Assembly: GCF_010015585.1 (NCBI RefSeq)
Contig: NW_022985071.1
Span: 561,979 to 625,978, forward strand
DNA from: Eremomyces bilateralis CBS 781.70
Lineage: Eukaryota > Ascomycota > Dothideomycetes > Eremomycetales > Eremomycetaceae
Length of the DNA stretch: 64,000 nucleotides
Direction: 5' to 3'
How positions within the stretch are numbered: position 1 is the first letter of the stretch; each line of letters opens with the position of its first letter. Both the position numbers and the translations under genes were made by a program. The notes below the pieces were generated by a model. It saw only the letters and a list, made by a program, of their open reading frames with translations. It searched no databases and was not told the origin of the DNA. Below, piece after piece: positions 1 to 12,512 of this stretch.

Positions 1-648
1 GATCGCGACAGGATTTGCTCCTTTCACAGCCTCAGAGCTGGGAAGTGGTCAGTCGCATTTCGCGTTGAGGTCGGAATGTAGACTCACGAATGGTAGCAGC
101 CAAATCCCTCCAAATACTCATACTTCTCCTCTACGGCAAACTGGGTCACTGGCATAATGATGGCAGTGACTTGTATTTCCTAGGTTTGAAATTCACGTCC
201 TACAAGGGGAGTTTCTTGGATGGGGATAGCTTCGAGAGCGCATTCAAATATGATGAATTGACCAAAAACCGGGACGACTAAACCGACCGGCACGGGATGT
301 GGAGTATCCGACTCCGCATTCTACAGTTTCTACTTAACTTTACACCACTCCACAGTTAAGCGGACATCCTTGACTTGAACAGCCTGTTCAAGGCCCGAAA
401 AGCATGTCGGGATAGGTAATGAGGGGACATACATCCGAACACCCCGCTTTTTGCGAATCAGCAGTCGCCGAGGGTTCACAAGCAATACATGTGCCCGAGG
501 ATGAGCGTGTCGTAACTCGCAACCGTGATATGTAAAGCGCAGAGGGGAAGTGTAGAGACGTTATAGAAACCTAGAAACGGTACTTGATGTTGACTTGTTG
601 AGTGACACGATTCAATTCCGAAATAATATCGCAATATATCGTCTCACA
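1..648. other. left-edge non-coding stretch
   Basis: No gene was recognised here. A 63-codon open frame at 90-281 on the plus strand has no family resemblance and could be the tail of a gene lying further left or chance. The last 100 bases are the probable promoter and leader of the gene starting at 649. Confidence 0.4.
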
Positions 649-1396
649 ATGGTTCTCGCCAAACCCACCTCCCGGTGCACGCAGATGATCCTGCTTAAGG
701 TCCCTGTTCAACATAACCTACGAGAGAAGACGCAAGGGACGGGTGCAATATGGTGGAAAGCACTTGCTGTGCTTCAGAAAAGCCCAGGCTTCGTACGTGT
801 GTACTTTGGAAGACGAGTGGAGATACCCGACTCCGTTCATTTGCATGTCGGTATGCTGAGCCGCACTTGTCCGTTTCAATGTCCGATGCTGAATGATATC
901 AGTCCGAGAGACGCTTGAGCAAAGCCAGGATTTCTTGAAATCGCCTCTATACCAAGAGTTCAAGTCAGCCATCGACCAGCTCACCAATGTTGAACCGACC
1001 ATTCGTCATGCATTCATCGGCGAATATAGCCCCGGATGCGAAAGCCTTGCAAAGGGAGCCCCGGTGACTGGAACGGCTATATACGTGGATCTCCAGGATC
1101 TCTGGGACGAACGCTGGGATCAATGGACGGGTATTGTGCCGAAGGTCGAAGGGTTCATGGGGATCGCGGGCGGACCGCTGGTGGAGTCCGTCGCCGGCTT
1201 CAAAGATTGCTATATCGCTTTGGTAGGATGGAAGAACGTCGAAGTACACGATACATATCATCATACGGCGGACTTTGCGAGCAAGAGTCATATTCTATTG
1301 GATCCGGGAAGGAGCAAGAAGAAGTTCACCGAGTACGGACATATTGCGTTCGAGAGTGATCTGGTGGTAGAGGCCGATTCTGCTAGCAAGTTGTAA
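649..1396 (+). CDS. ABM-like dimeric alpha-beta barrel protein, duplicated domain
   Basis: Two exons, 649-850 and 903-1396, joined by a 52-base intron (donor GTATGC, acceptor ATCAG, CTGAAT-like branch site). The product has about 231 residues. The junction restores one reading frame through a Val codon. The first half carries a 'GFVRVYFGRRVEIPDSVHLH' stretch followed by 'FLKSPLYQEF'; the second half has 'GWKNVEVHDTYHHTADF'. Both are the pattern of antibiotic-biosynthesis-monooxygenase-like (ABM) ferredoxin folds, so the protein looks like a tandem duplication of one fold. Such fungal proteins are usually small, cytosolic and without an assigned substrate; no catalytic residue can be named. 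The start was chosen as the ATG at 649 because an earlier in-frame ATG at 595 adds only a poorly conserved-looking leader. Confidence 0.7.
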
Positions 1397-1865
1397 TTGA
1401 TGAAATGAAGATATTGACTCGATGAATACGCTCTCCTAAACAAATATGATAGTTGGAACTGAAGAGAAGACCTTCCAAGCAGTTCGGAGAGGCATCTGAG
1501 GATGACTGAAATGAGTTGATTGTGCCAGACGCACATTGCTCAACTGTCCAGCTTCGAGTAGCAAATCACCTAGAAAAAACAAACCATCGACTCTGCAATC
1601 CCAATTGATGGTTTCAAATAAAGCATTTAATATGAAGTTGGAATGTCGAAAGTTGAAGATTGAACAGAAGAGTCAGAAGTATTTATTTCCCGTCCCAATT
1701 ATTGTCGTATTCCCACCTCACTAATTATGACATCAAATGCTGGATGCTCCTTAGCCTGATTTGTTGTTCAGTTCACCAGACCTACGACGGAGACCTGGAT
1801 ATGAACGGAAATATTAAAGGAACCCGACAACCACCAATTTCCTTCCTCCAACAGGATCAAACACC
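1397..1865. other. intergenic, tandem gene spacing
   Basis: This is a 3' flank followed by the promoter of the Cwf19 gene. Nothing else was identified. The sequence is moderately AT-rich and short open frames here match no family. Confidence 0.4.
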
Positions 1866-4073
1866 ATGGGGCTAGAAGATTTTGAGAAAGAGCTTGCCGA
1901 ATCGCAAGCGAAGACTGAACGGCGAGATCGAGATCGCAGCCGCAGTCGAGATCGTCACGGCGAGAAATTAAAGGTACGGTCATTTCCGAGACCTCACAAA
2001 CTATTGAAGATATATGTTATACGCGTTGGAATAATGAAACTGAGATCTATCTAGGAGGAAAAGAGAAAGCACAGTCGCCACCGCCATAAAGACCGCGAAC
2101 GACACCGCCATCGATCACGCGGGCGCGACGATGACCGACGAGACCGAAATCGCGAGAAAAGGTCACGGCATGACAAAGATGACGAGGGACGAGAGCCGAA
2201 ACGGGATTCCAAACGTCGTCGAAAAGAGTCCAAGTCCCCATCCATTTCCTCGAACGATGCACCCCGGGAGCGCGATCCCGCCGTCCCTAGCGACAGGATT
2301 CTCGACAACGCGGTCGAGGAGTATCGCGATTCCGGAGTTAAGCGCGATGCATGGATGGAGGCACCGTCAGCGTTGGATGTAGACTACGTGAACCGGGCGA
2401 AGCCGCCAGCGGAGGAACCCCGGCGTGGGCACTCACTGCACGACGAATACAATCTCAAGATGCACAAGAACGAGCTGAATCGACATCTTGCCGATGTGAA
2501 AGGCAGCGAGGATGAAGGTGCCGTGGAGGACGAGTCAGCGCAACATGAGGTAGCCTACGAGTTCGGGGATGATGGTTCCGGATGGCGGATGACGAAGCTG
2601 AGGGCCGTTTATCGCCAAGCGAAGGAGACGGGGAAGGCGGTTGAAGAGGTGGCGCTGGAGCGGTTTGGTGGGCTCCGGGAGTTTGACGATGCTCGCGAGG
2701 AGGAGGTGGAATTGGACCGCCGCAAGATGTACGGGAAAGACTACGTTGGGAAGATCAAACCTAGCGGAGAGCTCTTCGAGGAGAGGAAGTTAAACATGGG
2801 CATCCACCGGCCAAGCTCCAGCCACAGTCGCCGTTCGAGCGAACTTCAAGAGGTTGAGGGGCTTCCTCAAGGGGAAATTATCCAGGACAGCGGCCCGGTG
2901 CTAAGTCCGACCGAACTGAACAAGCTAAAAGCGCAGCTCATGAAGGCCAAGCTACGAGGCGGTCCTGAGGCCGCAAAGCTCGAGAAAGAGTACAACCGAG
3001 CATTCGAGGTATCCCAGCGCGAGCGTCCAAGTACAATCGTCATCGGCGGACGCGAATCTCGCCAACTGGCCGGAAGCCGCACCGAAGAAGTCAACGCCAT
3101 CGACAGCAAACGCGGCCGGGAACGGGGCTTAGTCGAAGAGAACGAAGACATGTCAATCGAAGACATGGTCAAGGCCGAGCGACGCAGCAAAGGCGTCGGC
3201 TCGAGCAAGGACATGGCGGAGCGGATCGCGAAAGACGGCAAGTTCGACAACGACCTAGACTATATGGACGACAACGCGGCGAAGCTGGCGAAGCGGGTGG
3301 TGAAGAGCAACATGAACCTCAAGAACACCGCCGTGCACGAGCTGCAGAAGATGAGCCGCATCCTGGACGCCTGCCCGCTATGCCATCGCGAGGACACCCA
3401 CACACCGCCCACCGCGCCCGTCGTGTCCCTCGCGACCCGCACCTTCCTCACGCTGCCCACCGAGCCCGAGATCGGCGACGGCGGCGCGGTCATCGTCCCC
3501 CTCGAGCATCGCCTCAACCTGATCGAGTGCGACGACGACGAGTGGGAGGAGATCCGCAATTTCATGAAGGCACTGACTCGAATGTACCACGGCCAAGGGC
3601 GCGCGGTGCTGTTCTACGAGAACGCGGCGCACCGCGCGCGGAAGCGGCACGCGAGCCTGACCGCGGTGCCGATCCCATACGAGTTCGGGGAGACGGCGCC
3701 GGCGTTCTTCAAGGAGACGATGCTGGCGAGCGACGAGGAATGGGCGCAGCATCAGAAGGTGATCGATACGGGGAAGATGGCGGCCGAAGGGGCGGGGCGG
3801 TCGGCGTTTCGGCGGGCGATTGCGAAGGAGATGCCGTATTTCCATGTATGGTTCACGTTGGATGGGGGCCTGGGACATGTGGTGGAGGATGAGAACCGGT
3901 GGCCGAAGGGGGATTTATTCGCGAGAGAGGTGATCGGTGGCATGCTAGACCTTGGTCCGGAGGTGATCAGGAGGCAAGGAAGGTGGGGGAAAGGGGATGG
4001 GAGGAGGGTGGAAGGGTTTAGGAAGAAGTGGAGGGAGTTTGACTGGACGAGGGTTTTGATTGAAGGGCAGTGA
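1866..4073 (+). CDS. cwf19: pre-mRNA splicing factor Cwf19 (CwfJ family)
   Basis: Exons 1866-1973 and 2055-4073, with an 81-base phase-0 intron; the product has about 708 residues. The N-terminus is an RS/RD/RH-rich basic low-complexity region (residues 18-100), typical of splicing proteins. 'DYVNRAKPP' near residue 146 and the middle region match the CWF19-like family. The CwfJ C-terminal domain 1 begins around residue 470 with 'ILDACPLCHRE', and a HIT-like core follows with 'MPYFHVWFTLDGG' near residue 628; the CwfJ C-terminal domain 2 runs to the end. In fission yeast Cwf19 associates with the Cdc5/Prp19 complex and spliceosomes at lariat disassembly. The C-terminus 'WREFDWTRVL' is family-typical. 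The gene converges on the kinase gene to its right. Identification is firm; the 5' exon depends on the RD-rich frame continuing across the intron, which it does. Confidence 0.92.
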
Positions 4074-4606
4074 TGGAGATTAGTACAGATATTAAGGCTG
4101 CTTCTAGAGACTATCTCATCATCATCGTGAATGATACCATTGTAAATGTCACTTCCACCCCGCTTTAACGTCGACAGCGCTCAAGAGCAACAAGAGTCCA
4201 AAAGAACATAAACGACGAGCTCAGAGACGTCGAAAACGATAATGACCAACAATAGGGGCATCTACGCATAAAAAGCACTGCACTTTGTCGGACGGAACCA
4301 ATGCGATGAATTGCATGCCAAGTAGGACACACGCCAAGTTGGACACATCGTGATCGCTCATATACAAACGCGTTGTTTCCAAATTTGCCAATAAAAAAGA
4401 ACAGGAGTGGGAAGGGCATACCACATGAATGGACGGGTCGTTCCAGTGCCTTCGCAAAAAAACGTGCAGAGAACCCAATGTCGACCGTTACCCCCGGCTG
4501 ATTAAGGAATTCTCAACTGAAGGGAGAAAAAACCGCTCACGCTCCACGCTCTCCCCGCACTCAACGAAGACAACTCTTATGCACGCACGCGCTGTATCCA
4601 TCCCGC
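4074..4606. other. convergent 3' region between Cwf19 and KIN1-type genes
   Basis: This holds the 3' ends of two converging genes. Nothing else was identified; the short open frames on both strands look random. Confidence 0.4.
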
Positions 4607-7600
4607 TCACAATCGCAACGCGTTCAATATCTCCTGCGCCAGATTCTTATACTGCATGATGTTCCCGTCCACCTTCTTGAACTGAATCCCGTAGAGCTGA
4701 AACAACGGCACCTTCACAACGAAGATCTCAAACCGCAGCGCCATCGCCCCCCGCCCCACGTCGTTCTGCACATGCGTCGTCGTCTCCCCCGCCGCCCGCT
4801 CACGCGGCTCCCGCCGCTTCCCTCCCCGTTCCCGCTCGCGCGCCGCCGCCCCCTCGGAGCCGTCTGAGTCGTCCGACCCCGTGAACGATCGGTCGGTCAC
4901 GTCACGCCGGGAGCCCGGGTTGCGGGGTGAGCGCTGCGGCTCGGCCGGGCGTTGGGTGTCGCGGAACTCGTCGCGGTCGCGATCGCGGTCGTTGCCGCGG
5001 AGGCCGCCGAAGCTGATTTTCCGGCGGTGGCCGGAGGGAGTGGGGGCGGCCAGGGAGGGGCTGCCTTCTTGTGAAGGGAGGGGGTCGATGCTGGGCAAGT
5101 GCGTGCAGTTGAATCCGCCCTTGATTTCATTGTAGACGACGCCTTTTTGCTTCAGCACGCGGATGATGTCCGAGCGGATGACGGGGAGGGGTTTGCTGCT
5201 GGTCGTGCTTGCGCTAAACAGCCCTTTCAGGTAGACGGGCTTGAGGCTCTCGCCCGTCTGGCCGGAACGCGCGTCGGCCTCCGCCTCAATCTCCGCGTCG
5301 GTCTCCTCGCGGAGATTATCTTCACGTGCCTGTTCCCGCTGAGCACGCCTGGCCTGAATGCTCTCGCGTCGTGCGTGGCCTAGTGATTTGGTTCGCGAAG
5401 TGGTTGCGGTGCGGGGACGTGCTGCGGGCTGCTGGTCGTCCGAGGCGGCATCTCCGGCTTTGAGACGGTTGTCAAGGCTGGACCGGTCCGACCCGCTAGT
5501 GGCAGGAGGTTCGGTGGTGTTGTCGTCAGAAGCTCCATGACGCCCTATCCGCCGTCTAATCTCTGCGGAGTTAACACTAGTCGACCGTCCAAGGCCTTTC
5601 AATCTTCGAGAGAAATCACCGCCAGCACTAGCAGGTGAAAGGAATTCGGGTTGCTGGTGCTGGGTCGTTCCTTGGAACGACGTGGCTGATGCCGGAGCAT
5701 CTAGCTTTCGATTCCTCCGGACACTGAAACTCTTCCTAGGAGTGCTCGGCTGCTCCGTGCTCGGCGGCTCACCAGGACTCGGGGCCACCGACACAGACGG
5801 AGGGGGATTGGTGACTTTCTCCTTCTCGAGATCTTTTTCCCTGTCCCTGTCCCGATCTCGATGTCGTCGAGTGCTCAGCCGCCGCAAGATCGCACCGGCC
5901 GTGCTCTCCTTCCGAGTAGGTTCGATAGGAGGTGTGACCAACGCGGGGGATACTGGTACATTCGCTGCACCGAGGTTCATGTTCTTCACGCCCTCTTGAA
6001 CTTCATCTTCTCCCTGGGTTCTAGCTCTTGGCCTTGATCGACCGCCAGTCGGCTTTTCTCCTTTCAGTTCATAGGTAGCTTGATTCGTGTACGCAGCTTC
6101 GGGTGCTTGAAGTTGTGGCATATCAAACGGCCCCTCACCTTCGGTCTTCGGCAAACCGAACGCGCCGGGATTCTTCTCCGTGCGCTCGCGGTCTTGCTTC
6201 TCGCGAACCAGGTAATAAATGGAAATGAGCGGGCTAAACGCATTGACTGGGTCGGCTCCCAGTTGGACTTCTTCTTTCGAGGGGTTGGTAAGGGTGTCAC
6301 GACTAAGCGAATTGCGACGCTTGTAGAAATCAAACACCCCACGCTTACGTTCTGTCTCGGGAGTCTGCACCGGCTGTTTCCGGCTCATGTTTCGAATGGC
6401 TGCCTGGTATTCCTCGGATTCGATAACTTTCGTGAGTTGGTTGGTGATAAATTCGGGTGGTCCAAAGTCGAAGCCAACCATCCCATCGATCACCTCGGCA
6501 TCCAAGGGTAGGCTCAGAGGCTCACGGTGAGGCAGGAAGTTATCGGGAGCGGAGTTGAAGCCTTTCGTCATCCAAGGATGGTTGATGATCTCGGTTAACG
6601 TCGCGCGTTGTCGGGGGTCGGTGACGAGCATCCTGGAAATCAGATGCTTGCACTCTGGACGCTGAATGTCAGACATACGGGCCGTGTAAGTCGTGGGACC
6701 CAAACTTACCGGTCGATAACCATGGTGGATAATCGACGTATCCTTTTTTGATCTTGGCATGCAGCTGCGGCATGCTTTGGTCATCGAACGGTACCTTCCC
6801 GCAAACGAGGACGTAAAGAACAATTCCAAAACTCCAGATGTCCACCTCGGGGCCGGTATACTGTCGGGCTTGAAGCAGCTCCGGTGCTGCGAAGTACAAG
6901 CTGCCACAGAATGTTTTCAGGTAATTTTGTGGCGCGAAGAGGTTCGACAATCCAAAATCAATGATCTTGATATCGCCCGTCTTGCTGATCAGGATATTCT
7001 CGATCTTGAGGTCTCGGTGGACGATGCTATTTCGGTGACAATAGTCCAGAGCACTCGCAATCTGCCTTGCGAACTTCCGGGCCGGTTTCTCCTTCAACCG
7101 TCCATGAGAGATGATGTAATCTAGCATCTGTCCGCCATTGACATATTCGAAGAGCATATACCAATGGTAGTTGGTCCGAACAAAGTCTCGCATCCCACAG
7201 ATATACGGGTGGCTGACCAGGCTGACGATCGCTGCCTCTCGTGCGGTTCGGACTTCTTTAGAGTGGTCTGCTCTTTCCTTTTCTTGGGGAGTTCGGTGAT
7301 CATCGGTCGAGTGACGTGGAACTATCTTAACCGCAACCTATATACAATTAGAGGTGTGCCATATATCGATCCGATATAGGTATATACCTGTTCTCCCGTC
7401 TCCAGATGCTTCGCCAACTTGACCTTGCCCATACTCCCGGCGCCAATGGTCTTCCCGAGTGCCCATTGGCCGCTCGGGGTACCGATGGTGGTCCTCCGCC
7501 GTGTTCCACCAGTTTTATGCGAAGATCCAGGGTTATCCATGGCGATACCGTTGGTCGGCGGTTGTTGGGTATGGGATGGGACGTCGGAAGTCCTCCGAGT

Positions 7601-7969
7601 GTGCTGATGAGGATTTCTCGTCGGTTCGGCTCGATGCGACGTCGATGATGCATGCGAGCGATCCCGGTCCCGAGATTCGCTTCGGCGCGAGGAGGAAGAA
7701 CGGGCTAGATTAGTCTGCTCCGCGTCCCGACGCGTATCGTATGCGACAGGTGGACCGGGACGGCCATGACCATGCGATTGAGACTGGGAGCGATGCGGTG
7801 TCGAAGAATGGTGCGAAACAGAAGGACGGACGGCAGTGGAGTGGGAACGGTGGGGTCGATCGGGAGGATTTGTGGTGGTATAAGATGCCTGTTGTTGACG
7901 GCGAGAGGTTGAGCTGCTTCTCGTGACAGTGGGGGAGGCTGGGGTGGCAGCCGACATGACGGGATTCAC
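4607..7969 (-). CDS. kin1: KIN1/KIN2-type serine/threonine protein kinase with KA1 domain
   Basis: Exons 7969-7388, 7337-6710 and 6654-4607; introns of 50 and 55 bases; about 1085 residues. A Ser/His/Arg-rich N-terminal region precedes the kinase domain. Its glycine loop GAGSMGKV lies at about 176-183, the catalytic Lys is in VAVKIV right after the first intron, HRDLKIEN starts near 301, DFGLSN near 321, and AAPELL follows. The second intron is placed so that the frame reads '[17 protein letters not shown]', which is conserved in the family; the nearer CAG acceptor would break it. A long disordered region rich in Arg/Asp/Ser follows. The last 45 residues ('[20 protein letters not shown]' and '[14 protein letters not shown]') form a KA1 membrane-binding domain. 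Yeast Kin1/Kin2 act at the plasma membrane in polarity, exocytosis and ER-stress RNA handling; that role is inferred from family. Confidence 0.93.
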
Positions 7970-9155
7970 AAGACGAACAGGAGTTGTGTCTCGTTAGTTG
8001 TCAGGATCCCAGGAGCCAGAACTCGTGACCGCCGAGGAAACCAGGAAAAGGAGCGAAAGCCGAAAGGCAACCAAAGCGTCCGTGAGTCCGAAGTCTCTCA
8101 AAGCAGGCAAAGGCCAAAGCACTTCCAAGTTCGAACTTGAAGCGTACTGCGGAGCTGCGTAGGTGAAATTAGGGACAAGCTAGTGAGGATTGACCGATTG
8201 AGGAGGCGTTCTGCAGTCGAGTCCCAGCGAGTGGCGAGGATGTGTTGGACAGACCGCCTTGGGCGGCGGACGCCAGTTGGTGGGTTGGCGTTTCGGTGCT
8301 ATCAGTGCGGGAAGACCCCAATGGCAAGGTGGATGCTGGTCGTCATGACATGGGAACGCTCCAGGGTGGTGGGACGACAGACCGTAACCAGGTTATCGAG
8401 GAGATTAGTACACAAGGAACGAACCGGAGAAGGTAAGGTGAAATCCCGCAGTCATGAAAGAGGATATGCAAAGGAATGGGGTCTAGGGATGGGGAAAACA
8501 AGGTGAAAAGGTCGGATGAGAGAGACGAGGGGGGGAGCGGAGCAGGGGGAGGAGGTGAGGACTGTGGAAACTGAAGCAGGGGAGTATTGACGATATCGGG
8601 GAATGGGAGAATTATTGTAATCTCCGCCAGAGAGTTCAGAGTTGTATGTGTGAAGTGACTGTGAAGGGGGAACAGTTCACTCACTTCATTTCACTCTGAA
8701 CTGTGATCAGATGTGTCATGTGTGATCTGATGTGTGTGATGACTTGTGTGTGTTGATGTCTGGTGAGAGAAGGGAGTCCTGCCTTGTTGCCTTGGGTTGG
8801 TGCCTGATGAATCTCCACCTGCACCGTCCTCCACTCCTGCTCCAGTCCTGCTTATCATCAGCCACATCTGGTCCTGTGCACCGCCACAGCATATCCAGGC
8901 ACCTCAGGCACGCCAGGTCGCCAGGTCCACAGCCCACAGGGCATATCCAGGTCCGCTGTCCGCATCCACCAGTGGCACATTGACGGTTGACAACTGACAA
9001 GGACAGGACATTCCAATCTCCATCCTCTGATCCTCATGTCGAATTGAGTCGATTCATTCCCCTTGGCCGCCGTTATATCTTCGTCGCATCTATCCTAGCC
9101 TAGTCATGGATGTACTCCGTCGATTTTCCCTCCGAGGACCACCATAATAGACACC
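7970..9155. promoter_or_regulatory. 1.2-kb divergent promoter region
   Basis: This lies between the divergently transcribed kinase and G-patch genes. It has no supported coding frame. Bases 8686-8760 are rich in TG/GATG repeats and 8815-8990 in CA/CCA-type sequence, simple-sequence bias rather than a defined element. The kinase probably has a long 5' leader here. Confidence 0.45.
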
Positions 9156-11316
9156 ATGTCATTCAAGAGATCCAGAGAAGCGTTCGAGAATGACTCCGCT
9201 CCATATGTCATCTACGGGACGGCGCTTCCACAGTACGACCCAGAATCCCGCGACGATGGCTCCTATGTCCCTCTCTGGAAACAGGAGGTGCGCGACGAGA
9301 GGGGCCGGAAACGCCTTCATGGCGCATTTACCGGAGGTTTCAGTGCTGGGTAGGTTCCCAATCCAGAACATATCCCCCTATTCCTCTGCTAACCCGACGG
9401 TCAGATACTTCAATACGGTAGGCTCCAAGGAAGGATGGACTCCATCAACCTTCGTCTCCTCCCGCACCAACCGCGCCGCAAAACAACCCGTCCCGCAGCG
9501 CGCCGAAGATTTCATGGACGAGGAGGACCTGGCCGAAGCGGCCGAAGCGGAGAAGCTGATGACGGCCGAGAACTTCGCGGGGCTGGGGCTGACGGAAGAG
9601 GATGCCGGGAGGAAAGGGAAGAGTATTTTCACGGACTCCATCACGAGCAGCGGTGCGAGTATGGGCGTGAAGTTGCTCCAGAAAATGGGTTGGCGGTTGG
9701 GACAGGGACTTGGGCCACGGGTGCGGCGGAAAGCTCGAATGGACGATGAAGGGCGCGGCCAGACCAAAAACGGGGACGAGGAAACGCACCTATTCGCTCC
9801 CGAGAACTCGAAAGTGATTACCTACCACAAGAAGTCCGACACAAAGGGGTTGGGATATAGCGGAGAAGCGAGGCGGCTTGATGAAACCTCGAAAGAGGAT
9901 GAGAATGTCGAAGAGGACAACGAGGATCGCATTTTCCAATCCCGGAAATCAAAGATCACCCTAGGCAAGCCTTCGGCGAAAAAGTCAAGCTTTGGAGTCG
10001 GTGTTCTCAACGACACCGGCTCGGACGACGAAGATCCGTATGCCATCGGCCCTAAGATATCCTACAACCGGACCATCGGAGGCAGTAAGAAATCGAAGAA
10101 GGCCGAGAAAGTGAAAACCTCATCCACCACCGCCAACCCACTCCTCCGCGCCAAACCCGTCTTCCTCTCCAAGAAGATCCAAGACCGTACCGCAGGCTTC
10201 CACAAATGCCATGATGGCCGACTCCCTCTCAAAGGCTTCATCCTCGCCACCCAACCATACGTGCAAGGTCAAACCTTCCCGCCACCAAAAGTCCCCGACG
10301 GCTGGACATCCTCGCGCGAGGGGGGTGACCAACCTTCCCAACCCGATCCGGAGACCTACCAATCGCTCCGCGACGTCGCCAAGGCCTCCACGCTCGACCC
10401 CCGCGCTCGCGCCGCCCTCCTCGGCGAGGCCGCCCTCCCAGGGAAATCGATCTTCGACTACATCTCCCCGGCCGCCCGCGCACGCCTCGCCGCGGCGTCC
10501 GGACGCGGCGACCTCCCCCTTGCAAAAGGTGAGGCGCCGCCGCCGGAGCATCGGAAGAGCGAGGCGGACAAGCGGAAAGATCTGCGGGATGTGATCCCGG
10601 AATTGGATAGGGAGAGTGCGGTGGGGGCGCTGAGGAGGGGGGGGAGTGGGTGGATGCCGTACGCGGACGACGAGGCGAAGCGGGGGAGATATAGGGCGTT
10701 TCTGGAGTTGTCGGCGGGGATAACGGAGACGATCCCGGAGAAGGCGGCGGGGGTGTCGAGGGATGACTATCTGAGGGAGATGCATGAATTTCTTCGTGCC
10801 GCGCGCGTGTTCAAGCCAATGACGGGCATGATGGCGTCGAAGTTCACCTCCTCGTCACGCGCGTTCGAAGGGTCCAACGATTCAGGGGACGACTCCGTGT
10901 TGCGGAAGCCGGAAGCGAAGCCGAGTGATCCCGCCGAGGAGGCCGCGAAGCTCGGAATGTTTGGGCCAATGACGAGAAGTGTACAGCAGTTCTATCCGAC
11001 GCGGCTACTGTGCAAGCGGTTTGGCGTCCGACCGCCCGACCATGCGCAACAAGACCAAGAAGCCGGGCAGGAGGGCCCGATGTCCGATTTCGTGCCAAAC
11101 CAGCCCCTAGACGTCGTTTCCAAAGCGACTATGCAGGAGATGATGCGCGAGTCGGCGGCGAATCGAACCGGTGGTAACGCAGAGCAAGGCGTGGTGGATA
11201 TTCCGGCCCCTGTGGTGGTCAATGTGGAGAGGAACGAAGCGCTAGAAGGAGATCGTCCGGGAGATGCAGTCTTCCGAGCCATATTCGGTGATGATGACGA
11301 CGAAGACGAAGAATGA
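9156..11316 (+). CDS. G-patch domain protein, GPATCH1 type
   Basis: Exons 9156-9349 and 9405-11316, a 55-base intron with GCTAACC branch site, about 701 residues. The N-terminal domain (YGTALPQYDPE, 'GRKRLHGAFTGGFSAGYFNT', 'GWTPSTFVSSR') is the DUF1604 region that defines GPATCH1 orthologues; the intron falls exactly inside the conserved FSAG/YFNT junction. The G-patch follows at roughly residues 155-180 ('GVKLLQKMGWRLGQGLGPR'). Further on are 'DDEDPYAIGPKISYNR' and, near residue 585, 'FGPMTRSVQQFYPTRLLCKR', both typical. The C-terminus is acidic (DDDDEDEE). GPATCH1 proteins are nuclear and stimulate a DEAH helicase in the spliceosome; the partner here is inferred. A second ATG at 9190 opens a different frame through exon 1 and is a shadow. 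Confidence 0.92.
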
Positions 11317-11372
11317 AATAACTTGCATTAAAGTCTGATCCTGTCCACATTCTCATCATCGTAAACTTGCCG

Positions 11373-12512
11373 CTACATGATCGGCGGTATATCCCTCGCG
11401 ACGTCCTCGCTTTCCAAAGGCACCATCGCAAGCCTCTCCGCCCAATCCCTCCGTCCAGTTTCCTTGATCAACTCCTTCGCCATGTCCCCCCTTCGCTCAT
11501 AGTACTCCCTTCCCACCACACGCATCACCTTCCCCTTGATCACCAAATCCCCTGTCATCGCATTCCCCGCTTGAACCAAGAACGTCTCCAACACGAGCAT
11601 CCCGACGAAGATTCCTTTACCCACAGGACTGATCATCCCTGACAGCACGATCGCCCCATACACCAACAAGAGCACCACGGCCATGAGCGCTTCCTCCACG
11701 AAACTCATCGCCCGAAGCCATGTCCCCGACGTCACCGCCTTCACATCATCCACCCACCCCCTGATCCGCACAAACCGATCCTGACTCAACAGCACCAGCA
11801 AATCACTCCGCTTCCCCGGTTCCGCCGCCCCGTGCCAGCCCCGCCGACTCCGCGCTCGCAGCACCAACATATCCACCGTCCGCGCAACAACCAACATCCC
11901 CAGCACCACCACCCCCCACCCGTCCCCCAGCTGCACAAACCCCGCAAACGCCCCCCCGGTGACCCCGATCGCCGCGCAATACGCCGCATTCCCCACCACC
12001 GCTCCTCCTTTCTCCCCCGCCCTCCTCCCATCCACCTCCACCGTCGTCAACCACCCCGTGCGCCCCACGCGCTGCAGGAACGCGACGGTGGCGGGGTTCT
12101 CGATGCGGAACACGTAGCCGGTCGTCATGGCGGCGGTGGCGGGGTATTCGCCGGCGTGGAGGGAGGCGGCGGTGGAGTGGGGTTGGTAGAGGCCCGGGCA
12201 GAGGAGGAGGGGAGAGAGGAAGGGGGGTGGGGAGCGGAGGGAGAGGAGGCGGGGGAGGTAGGGGAGCGGGGGGAGGAGGAGGAGGCCGAGGGGGAGGGAC
12301 TAGGATGGGTTAGTTCTGATGGCGAGGAGGGGAGGTGGTGAGTTTCTGAGGGGAAGGGGAGGGTAAGCGCATTGGGGACGGAACGCAACCCTGTATGGGT
12401 AATACTGTACCGAGAAGTCTAGATCTATTGTCATTCTAGGAGCTGTAATCATGCCGGCTTCGAGATTTGTCTGGGTGTCTGGAACAGGAGCTATACTACT
12501 TCTGGGTTTCAC
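11373..12512 (-). CDS. multi-pass fungal membrane protein of unknown function
   Basis: Exon 2 spans 12299-11373 and is well supported; exon 1 at 12512-12411 with a 111-base intron (GAACTAACCC branch site, CCTAG acceptor) is my best 5' end and less certain. The product has about 342 residues. The start of exon 2 codes for a Leu/Pro-rich hydrophobic stretch ('LGLLLLPPLPYLPRLLSLRS'), then 'LCPGLYQPHSTAASLHAGEY', then several hydrophobic segments (around 'GFVQLGDGWGVVVLGMLVVA', 'ALMAVVLLLVYGAIVLSG', 'KGIFVGMLVLETFLVQAG'), giving four to six membrane spans. An internal ATG at 12128 would start a 251-residue form that loses the first hydrophobic stretch. I recognise no catalytic motif. It faces the G-patch gene tail to tail across only 56 bases. 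Confidence 0.65.
12131..12299 (+). repeat. polypurine tract (plus strand), low-complexity coding DNA
   Basis: On the plus strand this stretch is almost all G and A (GGAGG, GGGGAG, GAGGAGGAGG units), so the coding minus strand is polypyrimidine. It encodes the Pro/Leu/Ser-rich start of exon 2 of the membrane protein. Its composition differs sharply from its neighbours. Confidence 0.6.

Noticed and set aside
9190-9404. Start at 9190 for the G-patch protein, giving one unspliced 708-codon frame
   Set aside because: That frame passes through exon 1 in the wrong phase and through the intron; the spliced start at 9156 gives the conserved DUF1604 domain.
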